From Comamonas halotolerans (lineage in GTDB: Bacteria; Pseudomonadota; Gammaproteobacteria; Burkholderiales; Burkholderiaceae_C): 64,000 bases of DNA. The stretch is taken from assembly GCF_030162935.1 (NCBI RefSeq), contig NZ_JASAUZ010000001.1, positions 124,001 to 188,000 of the forward strand, read 5' to 3'. The notes beneath the pieces are model-generated. The model was not told where the DNA came from and ran no database searches. It saw nothing but the letters and a program-made list of their open reading frames with translations. Made by a program: the position numbers and the translations under genes. Below, piece after piece: positions 18,195-25,739 of the stretch (the first letter of the stretch is position 1; each line of letters begins with the position of its first letter).

Positions 18195-18443
18195 TCAGTC
18201 TTGCGACCATGGCTTGACCTGACCTTCGTCCAGCGCCTTGATTTGTGTCTCCACAGTATCTAGCTGCTTGCGGCAGAACTCCAGAAGGAAAGAAGCACGA
18301 CGGTAACCATTCATCATGTCGCCCAGAGGCAACTGACCAGACTCCATAGCTGCAGCCAACTCTTCCAACTCCGCCAAAGCCAGTTCATAACTTTCTGGAG
18401 GTGTGGAAATGTCTGAGACTGTTTTGGTTTTCGCCTTTGGCAT
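18195..18443 (-). CDS. xseB: Exodeoxyribonuclease VII small subunit
   Basis: An 82-residue protein with the XseB core: YELALAELEELAAAMESGQLP followed by GYRRASFLLEFCRKQLD. It pairs with XseA to degrade single-stranded DNA into oligonucleotides. It heads the xseB-ispA-dxs unit. The N-terminal ~12 residues (KAKTKTVSD) are basic and not part of the fold. Confidence 0.93.
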   Translation of the reverse strand: MPKAKTKTVSDISTPPESYELALAELEELAAAMESGQLPLGDMMNGYRRASFLLEFCRKQLDTVETQIKALDEGQVKPWSQD

Positions 18444-18760
18444 GGGGAAGCTCGTGGGGTTGGGGAACCGATGATTTTAGGCTGTGCAGACATTGACCTC
18501 AGCCGCGGGGCCTTGACTTTGCAAGAAGCCGCAAAATTTACAGTTTTCGACCATCAAGCATTGGATTAAATACACATAAGTGGCTAGCGGAAATAACCCC
18601 ACCGCTTACAATCCCATTCCCGTCGAACCGGCACACGCTCTTGCATTGACGGACACAAGCTTTATCTGCTCCTGTCCTCGATGCGCTGGCATGGCCGGTT
18701 TTTTCTTTGTTACCGTGCAAACCGCACCTCCCTGTGGGGAGTCTTTAGGTCAGGTCCTCC
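18444..18760. other. 317-base divergent promoter region, xseB / Rieske oxygenase
   Basis: No gene is seen. This region must carry the promoters of the minus-strand xseB operon and the plus-strand oxygenase. A GCCGG element near 18690 is followed by six T on the plus strand and pairs with CCGGC about 60 bases earlier, which might act as an attenuator ahead of the oxygenase; the pairing is too distant to be sure. Confidence 0.4.
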
Positions 18761-19900
18761 ATGTCTGATTTAAGTCTTCAGCTGCAGCAGGCCGCAAGCC
18801 AACTACCAGTTTCAAGCTATTTCGATCGTGCGCTGTTTGAGCGCGAGATGGAAACCATCTTTCGTAACGGCCCGCGCTATGTGGGCAGCAGTGTCTGTGT
18901 CCCAGAGATTGGTGACTACTACGCGCTGCCACATGAACAAGAAGGCCGCGCTCTGGTTCGCAACAACCAGGGGCAAATCGAGTTGATCTCCAACGTCTGT
19001 CGACACAGGCAGGCCATCATGCTCAAAGGCCGCGGCAACCTCCTGTCACAGGGACAAGGCCACGCGGGAGGCAACATCGTCTGCCCACTGCACCGCTGGA
19101 CCTACAACAGCAGTGGTGAATTGCTGGGAGCCCCCCACTTCAGCCACGACCCTTGTCTGCACCTGAACAATTACAAATTGCGTGAGTGGAATGGCATGCT
19201 GTTCGAAGACAACGGCCGTGACATTGCCGCTGATCTGGCCGGCATGGGGCCACGCGAACAGCTCAGTTTCGAGGGCATGGTGCTGCACCACGTTGAAATG
19301 CACGAGTGCAACTACAACTGGAAAACCTTTATCGAGGTTTATCTGGAGGACTACCACGTCGGCCCCTTCCACCCGGGGCTGGGCAACTTTGTCACCTGCG
19401 ATGACTTGCAATGGGAGTTTTCCAAAGAGTACTCGGTGCAGACTGTGGGAGTTGCACCGACCTTTGCCAAACCTGGCTCGGATATTTACAAAAAGTGGCA
19501 CGAAGTACTGCTGAACTACCGCAATGGCGAACTGCCCGAACGCGGTGCCATCTGGCTGACCTACTATCCCCACATCATGGTGGAGTGGTATCCCCATGTG
19601 CTGACGGTTTCCACCCTCCATCCTCTGAGCCCCAGCAAGACCATGAATGTGGTCGAGTTCTACTACCCTGAAGAAATTGCCGCTTTCGAGCCTGAGTTCA
19701 TTGCTGCGCAAAAAGCTGCCTATATGGAAACAGCCATCGAAGACGACGAAATTGGTGAACGCATGGATGCGGGGCGACGCGCGCTTTTCGAGCGAGGCGA
19801 CAACGAAGTTGGGCCCTACCAGAGTCCGATGGAAGATGGCATGCAACATTTCCACGAGTGGTATCGCCAGACAATGGGACTTCATCTACCCCAGCGCTAA
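18761..19900 (+). CDS. Rieske-type aromatic ring-hydroxylating oxygenase, alpha subunit
   Basis: A 379-residue oxygenase. The Rieske [2Fe-2S] site is CRHRQ around residue 82 and CPLHRW around residue 110 (CxH ... CxxH). The catalytic domain has the mononuclear iron motif within FIEVYLEDYHVGPFHPGL (bridging acid plus two histidines). The length and the motif resemble the choline monooxygenase / phenylpropionate dioxygenase group, which needs a separate ferredoxin reductase; none is next to it. The start has a short GGTCC(T)CC leader rather than a good ribosome site. Facing the isoprenoid genes xseB-ispA-dxs, it may act on a terpenoid, quinone or sterol-like compound, but that is a guess. Confidence 0.9.
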   Translation: MSDLSLQLQQAASQLPVSSYFDRALFEREMETIFRNGPRYVGSSVCVPEIGDYYALPHEQEGRALVRNNQGQIELISNVCRHRQAIMLKGRGNLLSQGQGHAGGNIVCPLHRWTYNSSGELLGAPHFSHDPCLHLNNYKLREWNGMLFEDNGRDIAADLAGMGPREQLSFEGMVLHHVEMHECNYNWKTFIEVYLEDYHVGPFHPGLGNFVTCDDLQWEFSKEYSVQTVGVAPTFAKPGSDIYKKWHEVLLNYRNGELPERGAIWLTYYPHIMVEWYPHVLTVSTLHPLSPSKTMNVVEFYYPEEIAAFEPEFIAAQKAAYMETAIEDDEIGERMDAGRRALFERGDNEVGPYQSPMEDGMQHFHEWYRQTMGLHLPQR

Positions 19901-19918
19901 GCTTTTTTGCTACGCTCC

Positions 19919-19962
19919 AAGAGCTGCCAGTGACGACATGTCGTCACTGGCAGCTCTTTTTA
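19919..19962 (+). terminator. Terminator built on a 40-base perfect palindrome
   Basis: Positions 19919-19958 form an uninterrupted palindrome centred between 19938 and 19939, followed on the plus strand by more T (TTTTTAT). It begins 19 bases after the oxygenase stop. As RNA it gives about 18 paired bases with a minimal loop. Confidence 0.93.
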
Positions 19963-20002
19963 TTTACAACGACAACAAAATTCCAATCAGGGACGACTGA
20001 CC

Positions 20003-20917
20003 ATGCAAGTGCTATGGATGGTGGTAGGTGCTTTTTTGTTTGCCACCATGGGGGTGTGCATCAAATATGCAGCATCCTATTTCAACACCGCAGAAATAGT
20101 TTTCTACCGTGGCTTGATTGGCATGCTGGTTCTTTGGATGCTGACTGCGTCACAAGGCATCTCCCTGAAAACCAAACATCCCTGGATGCATGCATGGCGC
20201 AGCCTGGTCGGTGTCACCGCCATGGGTTGCTGGTTCTATGCCATAACGCAAATGCCACTGGCCAGTGCCATGACGCTGAACTACATGAGCAGCATTTGGA
20301 TTGCGGCTTTTTTGCTGGCGGCGGCCCTTTGGTCGCTACACCCTAAAAGCGGACGCCCCAGACAAGTCCTCAACATTCCTTTGCTGCTCACCATCATCAT
20401 GGGCTTTGTTGGCGTGCTGCTGATGCTGCAGCCAAGCTTTGCCCAGGAGCAGACCCAGGCAGCCCTGATTGGACTGGCATCGGGCTTGTTGTCAGCGCTG
20501 GCCTATATGCAGGTCGTGTCGTTGTCACGCATTGGCGAGCCAGAATCACGCACCGTTTTTTTCTTTGGTCTTGGCTGCACGCTGGCTGGTCTGCTGGCTT
20601 GCTTTGTCACAGGATTTTCGCAGTGGCCCGGATGGCAGGCAGCAGCTTGGCTAATCCCGATTGGCTTGCTTGCCGCAGGCGGACAATTATGTATGACCAA
20701 AGCCTACGCCAATGCGAAGACAGCACGTGGCACGCTGGTGGTGGCCAATCTGCAGTACTCCGGCATTGTGTTTGCAGGCATGTACAGCCTGTTCCTCTTC
20801 AATGACACATTAGGCTGGGAAGGCTGGCTGGGAATGACGCTGATCGTGGTCAGCGGCATTGCAGCCACCATCTTCCGGGCACGCGGCATTTCCGCACCCG
20901 CGCCCACGAAGTCCTAG
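20003..20917 (+). CDS. EamA/DMT superfamily transporter
   Basis: A 304-residue protein with ten membrane helices in two EamA repeats. MVVGAFLFATMGVCIKYA and RGLIGMLVLW mark the first; LPIGLLAAGGQLCMTKAYA-like and ARGTLVVANLQYSGIVFAG mark the second. The sequence resembles the RhaT/S-adenosylmethionine-permease-like branch of the drug/metabolite transporters. Substrate unknown. It starts about 40 bases after the strong terminator, so it has its own promoter, and is followed 32 bases later by a sulfurtransferase gene that may be co-transcribed. Confidence 0.85.
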   Translation: MQVLWMVVGAFLFATMGVCIKYAASYFNTAEIVFYRGLIGMLVLWMLTASQGISLKTKHPWMHAWRSLVGVTAMGCWFYAITQMPLASAMTLNYMSSIWIAAFLLAAALWSLHPKSGRPRQVLNIPLLLTIIMGFVGVLLMLQPSFAQEQTQAALIGLASGLLSALAYMQVVSLSRIGEPESRTVFFFGLGCTLAGLLACFVTGFSQWPGWQAAAWLIPIGLLAAGGQLCMTKAYANAKTARGTLVVANLQYSGIVFAGMYSLFLFNDTLGWEGWLGMTLIVVSGIAATIFRARGISAPAPTKS

Positions 20918-20949
20918 TTCACAATGCATGCAAATTGAACTCTTTTTGC

Positions 20950-21858
20950 ATGGACATGAACTACACCACACTGATTTCGCCCGCGCAGTTGCAAGCACTT
21001 CAAAGCCGTGGGCAGCCCCTTATGGTTTTCGACTGCAGTTTTGATCTTAGCAACCCGGCCGCTGGACGCCAGCAGTTCACTGAAACCCATATCCCTGCCG
21101 CTGTGTACGCTGACCTTGATCAGCATTTGAGCGCGCGCCACGGCGCACCTGGAAAGGACGGCCAGGTGCACACCTCACAGACCGATAAGCCCGCATCTGG
21201 CGGACGCCACCCACTGCCCAGCCGTGAGCGCTTTGCACAATGGTTATCTTCTGTAGGGTTTCGAAATGACATGCAGGCCGTGGTTTACGACCGCCAAGGC
21301 TGCAACTTTTGCGGTCGGTTGTGGTGGATGCTCAAGTGGGTCGGGCACGATGCTGTAGCCGTCTTGGATGGCGGGCTGCAAGCCTGGGTAGCCCACGGTG
21401 GCAGCACCAGTCAAGGTGATGAGCCCTCACACTTTCAATCCAATTTCGAACTCCGTGAAAGCCTGCGTCAACTGGTCACTGCCGCTGAAGTGGAGCAACG
21501 CCTGAGCGAATCAGACCAACAGATTTTGATTGATGCACGTGCGCCTGCGCGCTACCGAGGTGAAGTCGAGCCACTGGACCCCGTAGCTGGTCACATTCCT
21601 GGCGCGCTTAATCGCCCATTCGCAGAAAACATTGCACTGGACGGCCGCTTCAAGCCCAAAGAATTGCTGCGCGCTGAATTCGATGCTTTACTGCAAGGCC
21701 GAGACCCCAGCACCGTGGTGCACCAGTGCGGAAGTGGCGTCAGCGCTTTGCCCAATTTGATTGCAATGGAAATTGCAGGCTATGCACCTACCAAGCTGTT
21801 TGCAGGCAGCTGGAGCGAATGGTGCAGCAAAACGGAACGTCCTGTCGCCAAAGGTTAA
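20950..21858 (+). CDS. Sulfurtransferase, two rhodanese domains (3-mercaptopyruvate type)
   Basis: About 302 residues with two rhodanese domains. The N-terminal, non-catalytic one spans roughly 5-150 (VYADLDQHLSARHG, VVYDRQGCNFCGRLWWMLKW). The C-terminal one spans 175-300, with IDARAPARYRGEVEP and the active-site loop HQCGSGVSA. CGSGVSA fits 3-mercaptopyruvate or thiosulfate sulfurtransferases. The start is uncertain: ATG 20950 and ATG 20956 are both possible and neither has a clear ribosome site; a TTG at 20935 is less likely. Confidence 0.9.
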   Translation: MDMNYTTLISPAQLQALQSRGQPLMVFDCSFDLSNPAAGRQQFTETHIPAAVYADLDQHLSARHGAPGKDGQVHTSQTDKPASGGRHPLPSRERFAQWLSSVGFRNDMQAVVYDRQGCNFCGRLWWMLKWVGHDAVAVLDGGLQAWVAHGGSTSQGDEPSHFQSNFELRESLRQLVTAAEVEQRLSESDQQILIDARAPARYRGEVEPLDPVAGHIPGALNRPFAENIALDGRFKPKELLRAEFDALLQGRDPSTVVHQCGSGVSALPNLIAMEIAGYAPTKLFAGSWSEWCSKTERPVAKG

Positions 21859-22062
21859 AAATCGTTTCCATGCCAAACAGAGGGCTGTTTACGGCTTTTT
21901 CAAACGCATTGAACGCCTTGAGTTCATGCATTATCTGGGCTTGCAGCAATACCAAGCAGTTAACACTCCCAACCTGGCGCAGACTGTGATGCTCGCGGCA
22001 GACGCAGAGTGGGTGATCTCATGGTCAACCATTGCAATTACCTAACAGACAGCGAGCCTTCA

Positions 22063-22083
22063 TTGTAGGAATTTCACCTACAA
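22063..22083. promoter_or_regulatory. Dyad in the flhDC upstream region
   Basis: Perfect inverted repeat TTGTAGG / CCTACAA with a 7-base spacer, about 190 bases upstream of flhD. It could be a regulator site for the flagellar master operon; the binding protein is unknown. Confidence 0.4.
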
Positions 22084-22223
22084 ATCCCCCATGTCAGGCT
22101 GACACCTAAGGCTTGCTGACGAGACATGCTGCACCGGCGTGCCCCGACTCAACTTTCTTTTTTCACTATTTCACAATTCATCCCATCACATCAGATCGCA
22201 GTTTGATTTCAAGCAATAGCGAC

Positions 22224-22250
22224 ACGCTCAGGAGCCATCGCTCCAAGCGT
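22224..22250 (+). promoter_or_regulatory. Stem-loop just upstream of the flhD ribosome site
   Basis: Outer arms ACGCT / AGCGT and inner arms GGAGC / GCTCC enclose a CATC loop with a small internal bulge. It ends about eight bases before the GGAAAGGATG ribosome site of flhD, a position suited to translational or mRNA-stability control. It also exposes a GGA in the stem, a hallmark of CsrA/RsmA targets, though here only suggestive. Confidence 0.4.
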
Positions 22251-22270
22251 CAATTTGGAAAGGATGAATC

Positions 22271-22597
22271 ATGAATGACGAACAATTGCTAGCCGAGATC
22301 CGTGAAGCCAACCTCACCTACTTGATGCTGGCACAAACACTGATTCGCAAAGACAAGGCCGAAGCCATTTTTCGTCTGGGTCTGAGTGAAGAAGCGTGCG
22401 ACATTCTGGGCACTCTTTCCGCAGCACAAGTGTTGAAAATCGCCTCACGCAACACCATGCTGTGCAGCTTCCGTGTGGATGATGACTTGGTCTGGAACCT
22501 GCTGACCAATCACAGCAGCAACAAGATCGGCAACGAAGCCACCAACACGCTGCACGCCAACATTTTGATGGCCAGCCGCGTATCCGAAGTCCTCTAA
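22271..22597 (+). CDS. flhD: Flagellar transcriptional regulator FlhD
   Basis: A 108-residue FlhD: EIREANLTYLMLAQTLIRKDKAEA at the start, then FRLGLSEEACDILGTLSAAQVLKIA and CSFRVDDDLVWNLLT. FlhD and FlhC assemble as FlhD4C2 and activate class II flagellar promoters with sigma-70 RNA polymerase. The ATG at 22271 follows GGAAAGGATG. It is 36 bases from flhC and surely co-transcribed. No flagellar structural genes are in the window, so the regulon lies elsewhere. Confidence 0.96.
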   Translation: MNDEQLLAEIREANLTYLMLAQTLIRKDKAEAIFRLGLSEEACDILGTLSAAQVLKIASRNTMLCSFRVDDDLVWNLLTNHSSNKIGNEATNTLHANILMASRVSEVL

Positions 22598-22633
22598 GCC
22601 CACAACGACTTTAGTCACTACACGGAGTTCTTC

Positions 22634-23179
22634 ATGGCTACCGCTGCAACCAAGAGCGTTCTGAACGAATCCAAGCAAATCGAACGTGCCGCCATGCTCA
22701 TCGAAATGGGCGCACGCATGCAAGTTCTGGAGTCGGAGACCACCCTCTCTTACGAACGATTGATTCGCCTGTACAAAGAAATTGCTGGCAAATCTCCTTC
22801 CAAGGGTCAGTTGCCTTTCTCAACAGACTGGTTTCTTACCTGGCAAGAGAACATCCACAGCTCGCTGTTTCTGAACATCTATGAATACCTGTCCAAGGGC
22901 GTTGATGCCGATTCCGTCGAGATTCTGACCAAAGCCTACCGTCTCTACACAGAGCAGGTCACAGCCTCACAGCTCGATTGCCTGCTGTCATTCACCCGTG
23001 CCTGGCGCTTGGTAAAGTTTGTGGACGCAAATATGCTGACGCGCACCAAGTGCAGCAAGTGTGGCGGCATGTTCGTCACAGAGCTCTATGAGAACGCACG
23101 CCATTACGAGTGCGGCCTGTGCACCCCGCCTGCCCGTGCCGGCAAGAGCAAGAGTGCTGGCGCGTTGATGCTGCACTAA
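22634..23179 (+). CDS. flhC: Flagellar transcriptional regulator FlhC
   Basis: A 181-residue FlhC, the DNA-contacting partner of FlhD. The zinc-binding cysteines are visible as CSKCGG and CGLC near residues 139-160. QIERAAMLIEMGARMQVLESET and FFLTWQENIHSS-like WFLTWQENIHSS are conserved. FlhC gives DNA specificity to the FlhD4C2 complex. It is followed by a terminator and then dnaG. Confidence 0.96.
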   Translation: MATAATKSVLNESKQIERAAMLIEMGARMQVLESETTLSYERLIRLYKEIAGKSPSKGQLPFSTDWFLTWQENIHSSLFLNIYEYLSKGVDADSVEILTKAYRLYTEQVTASQLDCLLSFTRAWRLVKFVDANMLTRTKCSKCGGMFVTELYENARHYECGLCTPPARAGKSKSAGALMLH

Positions 23180-23206
23180 GCCGTTAGACTTTCCTTTCCC
23201 TCTTAC

Positions 23207-23237
23207 AGCCTGCCAGCTTCGCTTGCAGGCTTTTTTA
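23207..23237 (+). terminator. Rho-independent terminator of flhDC
   Basis: Stem AGCCTGC / GCAGGCT with an 11-base loop, followed by TTTTT, 28 bases after the flhC stop. Confidence 0.85.
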
Positions 23238-23301
23238 CTTTTCACTATGCGGTTTAAATGACGCACTTCACGGGCTTGCGAAAGCGAAGAAAATAACAGC
23301 C

Positions 23302-25296
23302 GTGTCCATTCCTCAATCCTTTATCCAAGAGCTGCTCGCCCGCGTTGATGTCGTTGACGTGGTAGGCCGCTATGTCCAGCTCAAAAAGGGCGGCGCCAAC
23401 TTCATGGGCCTGTGCCCCTTCCACGGCGAGAAATCCCCGTCCTTCAGCGTCAGTCCTGCCAAACAGTTCTATCACTGCTTTGGCTGTGGCAAGAATGGCA
23501 ATGCCATCAGCTTTCTGATGGAGCACGCTGGCATGGGTTTTGTGGAGGCCGTTAATGATCTGGCTGGTCAGGTTGGCATGGTCGTCCCTCAGGAAGACAT
23601 CAGCCCACATGAACGTGAGCGCCAGGCCGCCGCCAAGCTCAAGCAGGCCACGCTCAATGATGTACTGGAACGTGCAGGCGACGCCTACCGCAAGCATCTC
23701 AAGGACACACCGCACGCGGTTCAGTACCTCAAACAACGTGGTGTATCGGGGGCCATCTCCAGCAAATATGGTCTCGGCTATGCGTCTGCAGGCTGGCGAA
23801 GTCTGGCCAGCGTTTTTCCCGAATACGATGACCCGCAATTGCACGAGTCAGGTTTGGTCATCGTTGGAGAGGACGACAAGCGATATGACCGGTTTCGCGA
23901 TCGCATCATGTTTCCAATCCGCGACGTCAAGGGCCTGTGCATCGGTTTTGGTGGACGCGTACTGGGTGATGAAAAGCCCAAATACCTGAATTCTCCCGAG
24001 ACACCTTTGTTCCACAAAGGGCGGGAACTCTACGGCCTGTTCGAAGCCCGTGACGCCCTGCGCAGCATGGGCTATGCGCTGGTCACAGAAGGCTATATGG
24101 ATGTGGTGGCCTTGGCACAGCTAGGTTTTCCCAACGCCGTGGCCACTTTAGGGACTGCATGCACCAGTGACCACGTGCAAAAACTGTTCCGATTCACTGA
24201 TTCTGTGGTTTTCAGTTTTGACGGTGACAGCGCGGGCCGCCGTGCTGCTCACAAGGCCCTGGAAGCAGCTTTGCCTTACGCCAGTGACACACGCAGCATC
24301 AAATTTCTGTTCTTGCCTGCTGAGCACGATCCAGACAGCTTCATCCGCGAACATGGCAGCGATGCTTTTGCTCGCCAGGTCTCCAACGCCTTGCCGCTCA
24401 ACCAATTCCTGATTGAAGCCGCCAGCGCCGAATGCGATCTGGGCCAGGCACAAGGTCGCGCCAAGCTGTCCAGCCAGGCCCGTCCACTGTGGAATTTATT
24501 GCCCGACGGTGCCTTCAAGCGCCTTGTCCTGGGTGAACTGGCGCAAAAAATCCAGATTGACACACGCGAGTTGTCCGATCTCTGGGCGCAAGCTGAAGCA
24601 CAGGAAAAGCGTTTTCAACGCGGTGGCAACAAGCCAGCGCAGACATCCAGCTACGACAAGGGGCCAACCAGCAACGAGCCAGTTGCCCCTGATTGGGTGC
24701 ATGAGTTCGCGCCCAGCGGCAGTCACGCACCGTATTCGGAACGCTGGAGCAATAACAGCCCCCGAGGCGAGTGGAAGCGTGGCGGCAACAAATTCAGCCG
24801 CAACAAAGAGCAACGCACTCCGATGCCTGGCGGCCCACGCGTTGCACCTTCTACGGCGCCCGATCAGGCTACACGAATTCTGCTGTCGCAGATGAAGTTC
24901 ATGGAGCGTTTGGATAACGATGACCTGGACACCCTGGTACATCAGCCAGCCCCTCACGGTCCACTGTTTGCCTGGATTGAGAGCCAGTTTCAGGAGCACG
25001 GCCCCCAGGCCTGGGCTGTGCTGAAGGATCGCATTGCCGATACACCCCATGGTGCTCTTGCCTTGCAACTCATGAGTGGCCCGCACGGCCATCTTGAAGG
25101 TGAAGAGGAAGAGCAGTTCCAGGAGCTTCGCAACATCCTGGCCCCCATGCTGGCCGAACGCATTGGTGCATTAGCCACCGAGGCGCTCAAGGCCTATATG
25201 GCCAATCCGCTCGATAGTGGTGCCAAAGTGCAGTATCAGGCCTTGATCAAGCGGCGCAACCGACTGCTTTCAGCCTCTTCCGGCCCCGGCAACTGA
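23302..25296 (+). CDS. dnaG: DNA primase
   Basis: A 664-residue DnaG, which lays RNA primers for replication. The N-terminal zinc finger is CPFHGEKSPSF ... HCFGCG (CHC2 type, residues 38-64). The TOPRIM catalytic core includes VTEGYMDVVALAQ and FDGDSAGRRA (about residues 258-320). The C-terminal third, after a low-complexity linker at about 440-520 rich in N, S and G, is the helicase-binding domain. The start is GTG at 23302. The linker and the long C-terminus are normal for betaproteobacteria. rpoD follows, but rpsU, a usual upstream partner, is replaced by flhDC. Confidence 0.97.
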   Translation: MSIPQSFIQELLARVDVVDVVGRYVQLKKGGANFMGLCPFHGEKSPSFSVSPAKQFYHCFGCGKNGNAISFLMEHAGMGFVEAVNDLAGQVGMVVPQEDISPHERERQAAAKLKQATLNDVLERAGDAYRKHLKDTPHAVQYLKQRGVSGAISSKYGLGYASAGWRSLASVFPEYDDPQLHESGLVIVGEDDKRYDRFRDRIMFPIRDVKGLCIGFGGRVLGDEKPKYLNSPETPLFHKGRELYGLFEARDALRSMGYALVTEGYMDVVALAQLGFPNAVATLGTACTSDHVQKLFRFTDSVVFSFDGDSAGRRAAHKALEAALPYASDTRSIKFLFLPAEHDPDSFIREHGSDAFARQVSNALPLNQFLIEAASAECDLGQAQGRAKLSSQARPLWNLLPDGAFKRLVLGELAQKIQIDTRELSDLWAQAEAQEKRFQRGGNKPAQTSSYDKGPTSNEPVAPDWVHEFAPSGSHAPYSERWSNNSPRGEWKRGGNKFSRNKEQRTPMPGGPRVAPSTAPDQATRILLSQMKFMERLDNDDLDTLVHQPAPHGPLFAWIESQFQEHGPQAWAVLKDRIADTPHGALALQLMSGPHGHLEGEEEEQFQELRNILAPMLAERIGALATEALKAYMANPLDSGAKVQYQALIKRRNRLLSASSGPGN

Positions 25297-25739
25297 TCAT
25301 TGAAAGAAGAGCTACAACTTCAGTGAACTCAATGCTTTCGAACACAGATATGCTGAATACTTAGGAATATTATTGAATTCAAGCTATTTTTTTAGTAGCA
25401 AAATCAAAAAAGTACCGACATATCAATGACTTATAGAGGTCTGAAAATATTTACGAAAAAAACACGTTTACCTCTTGCAATTTCCAACAAAGGATATAAT
25501 TAAAGAACTCTTCGGCAAGAGCGACAGCAGCACCTCCGGCCCGGGCACCGTGATGGAATCACGTGTTTAGCAGCAATTGCTAGCCCAATATCCGCAAGGA
25601 CTGCACACCAAATGATCGCCCAGACATCTTGCCCAGGGAGCTGTTCGCTCCCGCACGTGCCTATGGCACGTTGACGCGCCGGGTTAGGCGGCGCTTGCGT
25701 TTTCCCCTTTGTGTGTTCGCTTTTGACCAAGAGGTTTCC
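25297..25739 (+). promoter_or_regulatory. rpoD promoter and structured leader (443 bases)
   Basis: Bases 25297-25500 are very AT-rich and end in a perfect -10 element TATAAT at 25495-25500; a good -35 is not obvious (TTGCAA at 25475 gives a 14-base spacer). The composition then switches to GC-rich. The presumed ~230-base leader holds hairpins: CTCTT/AAGAG (25508-25521), then three in a row at 25636-25694: GGGAGC/GCTCCC, ACGTGCC/GGCACGT and GCGCC/GGCGC. The last is followed by TTGCGTTTT, so it could be an attenuator. No ORF in it is convincing. Confidence 0.6.

Larger units (their letters stand above)
21859..22270 (+). other. 412-base gap: long flhDC upstream region
   Basis: No convincing gene; a frame ending at 22045 gives a protein-like tail (MHYLGLQQYQAVN...) but has no good start or family. 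The long leader is usual for flhDC, the flagellar master operon, where many regulators act. Two elements stand out: a dyad at 22063-22083 and a stem-loop at 22224-22250 directly before the flhD ribosome site. Confidence 0.6.

Noticed and set aside
21761..22045. 94-residue frame overlapping the sulfurtransferase end and the flhD leader
   Set aside because: The first part is out-of-frame sulfurtransferase; the tail looks protein-like but lacks a start, ribosome site and family, so it is only mentioned in the gap entry.
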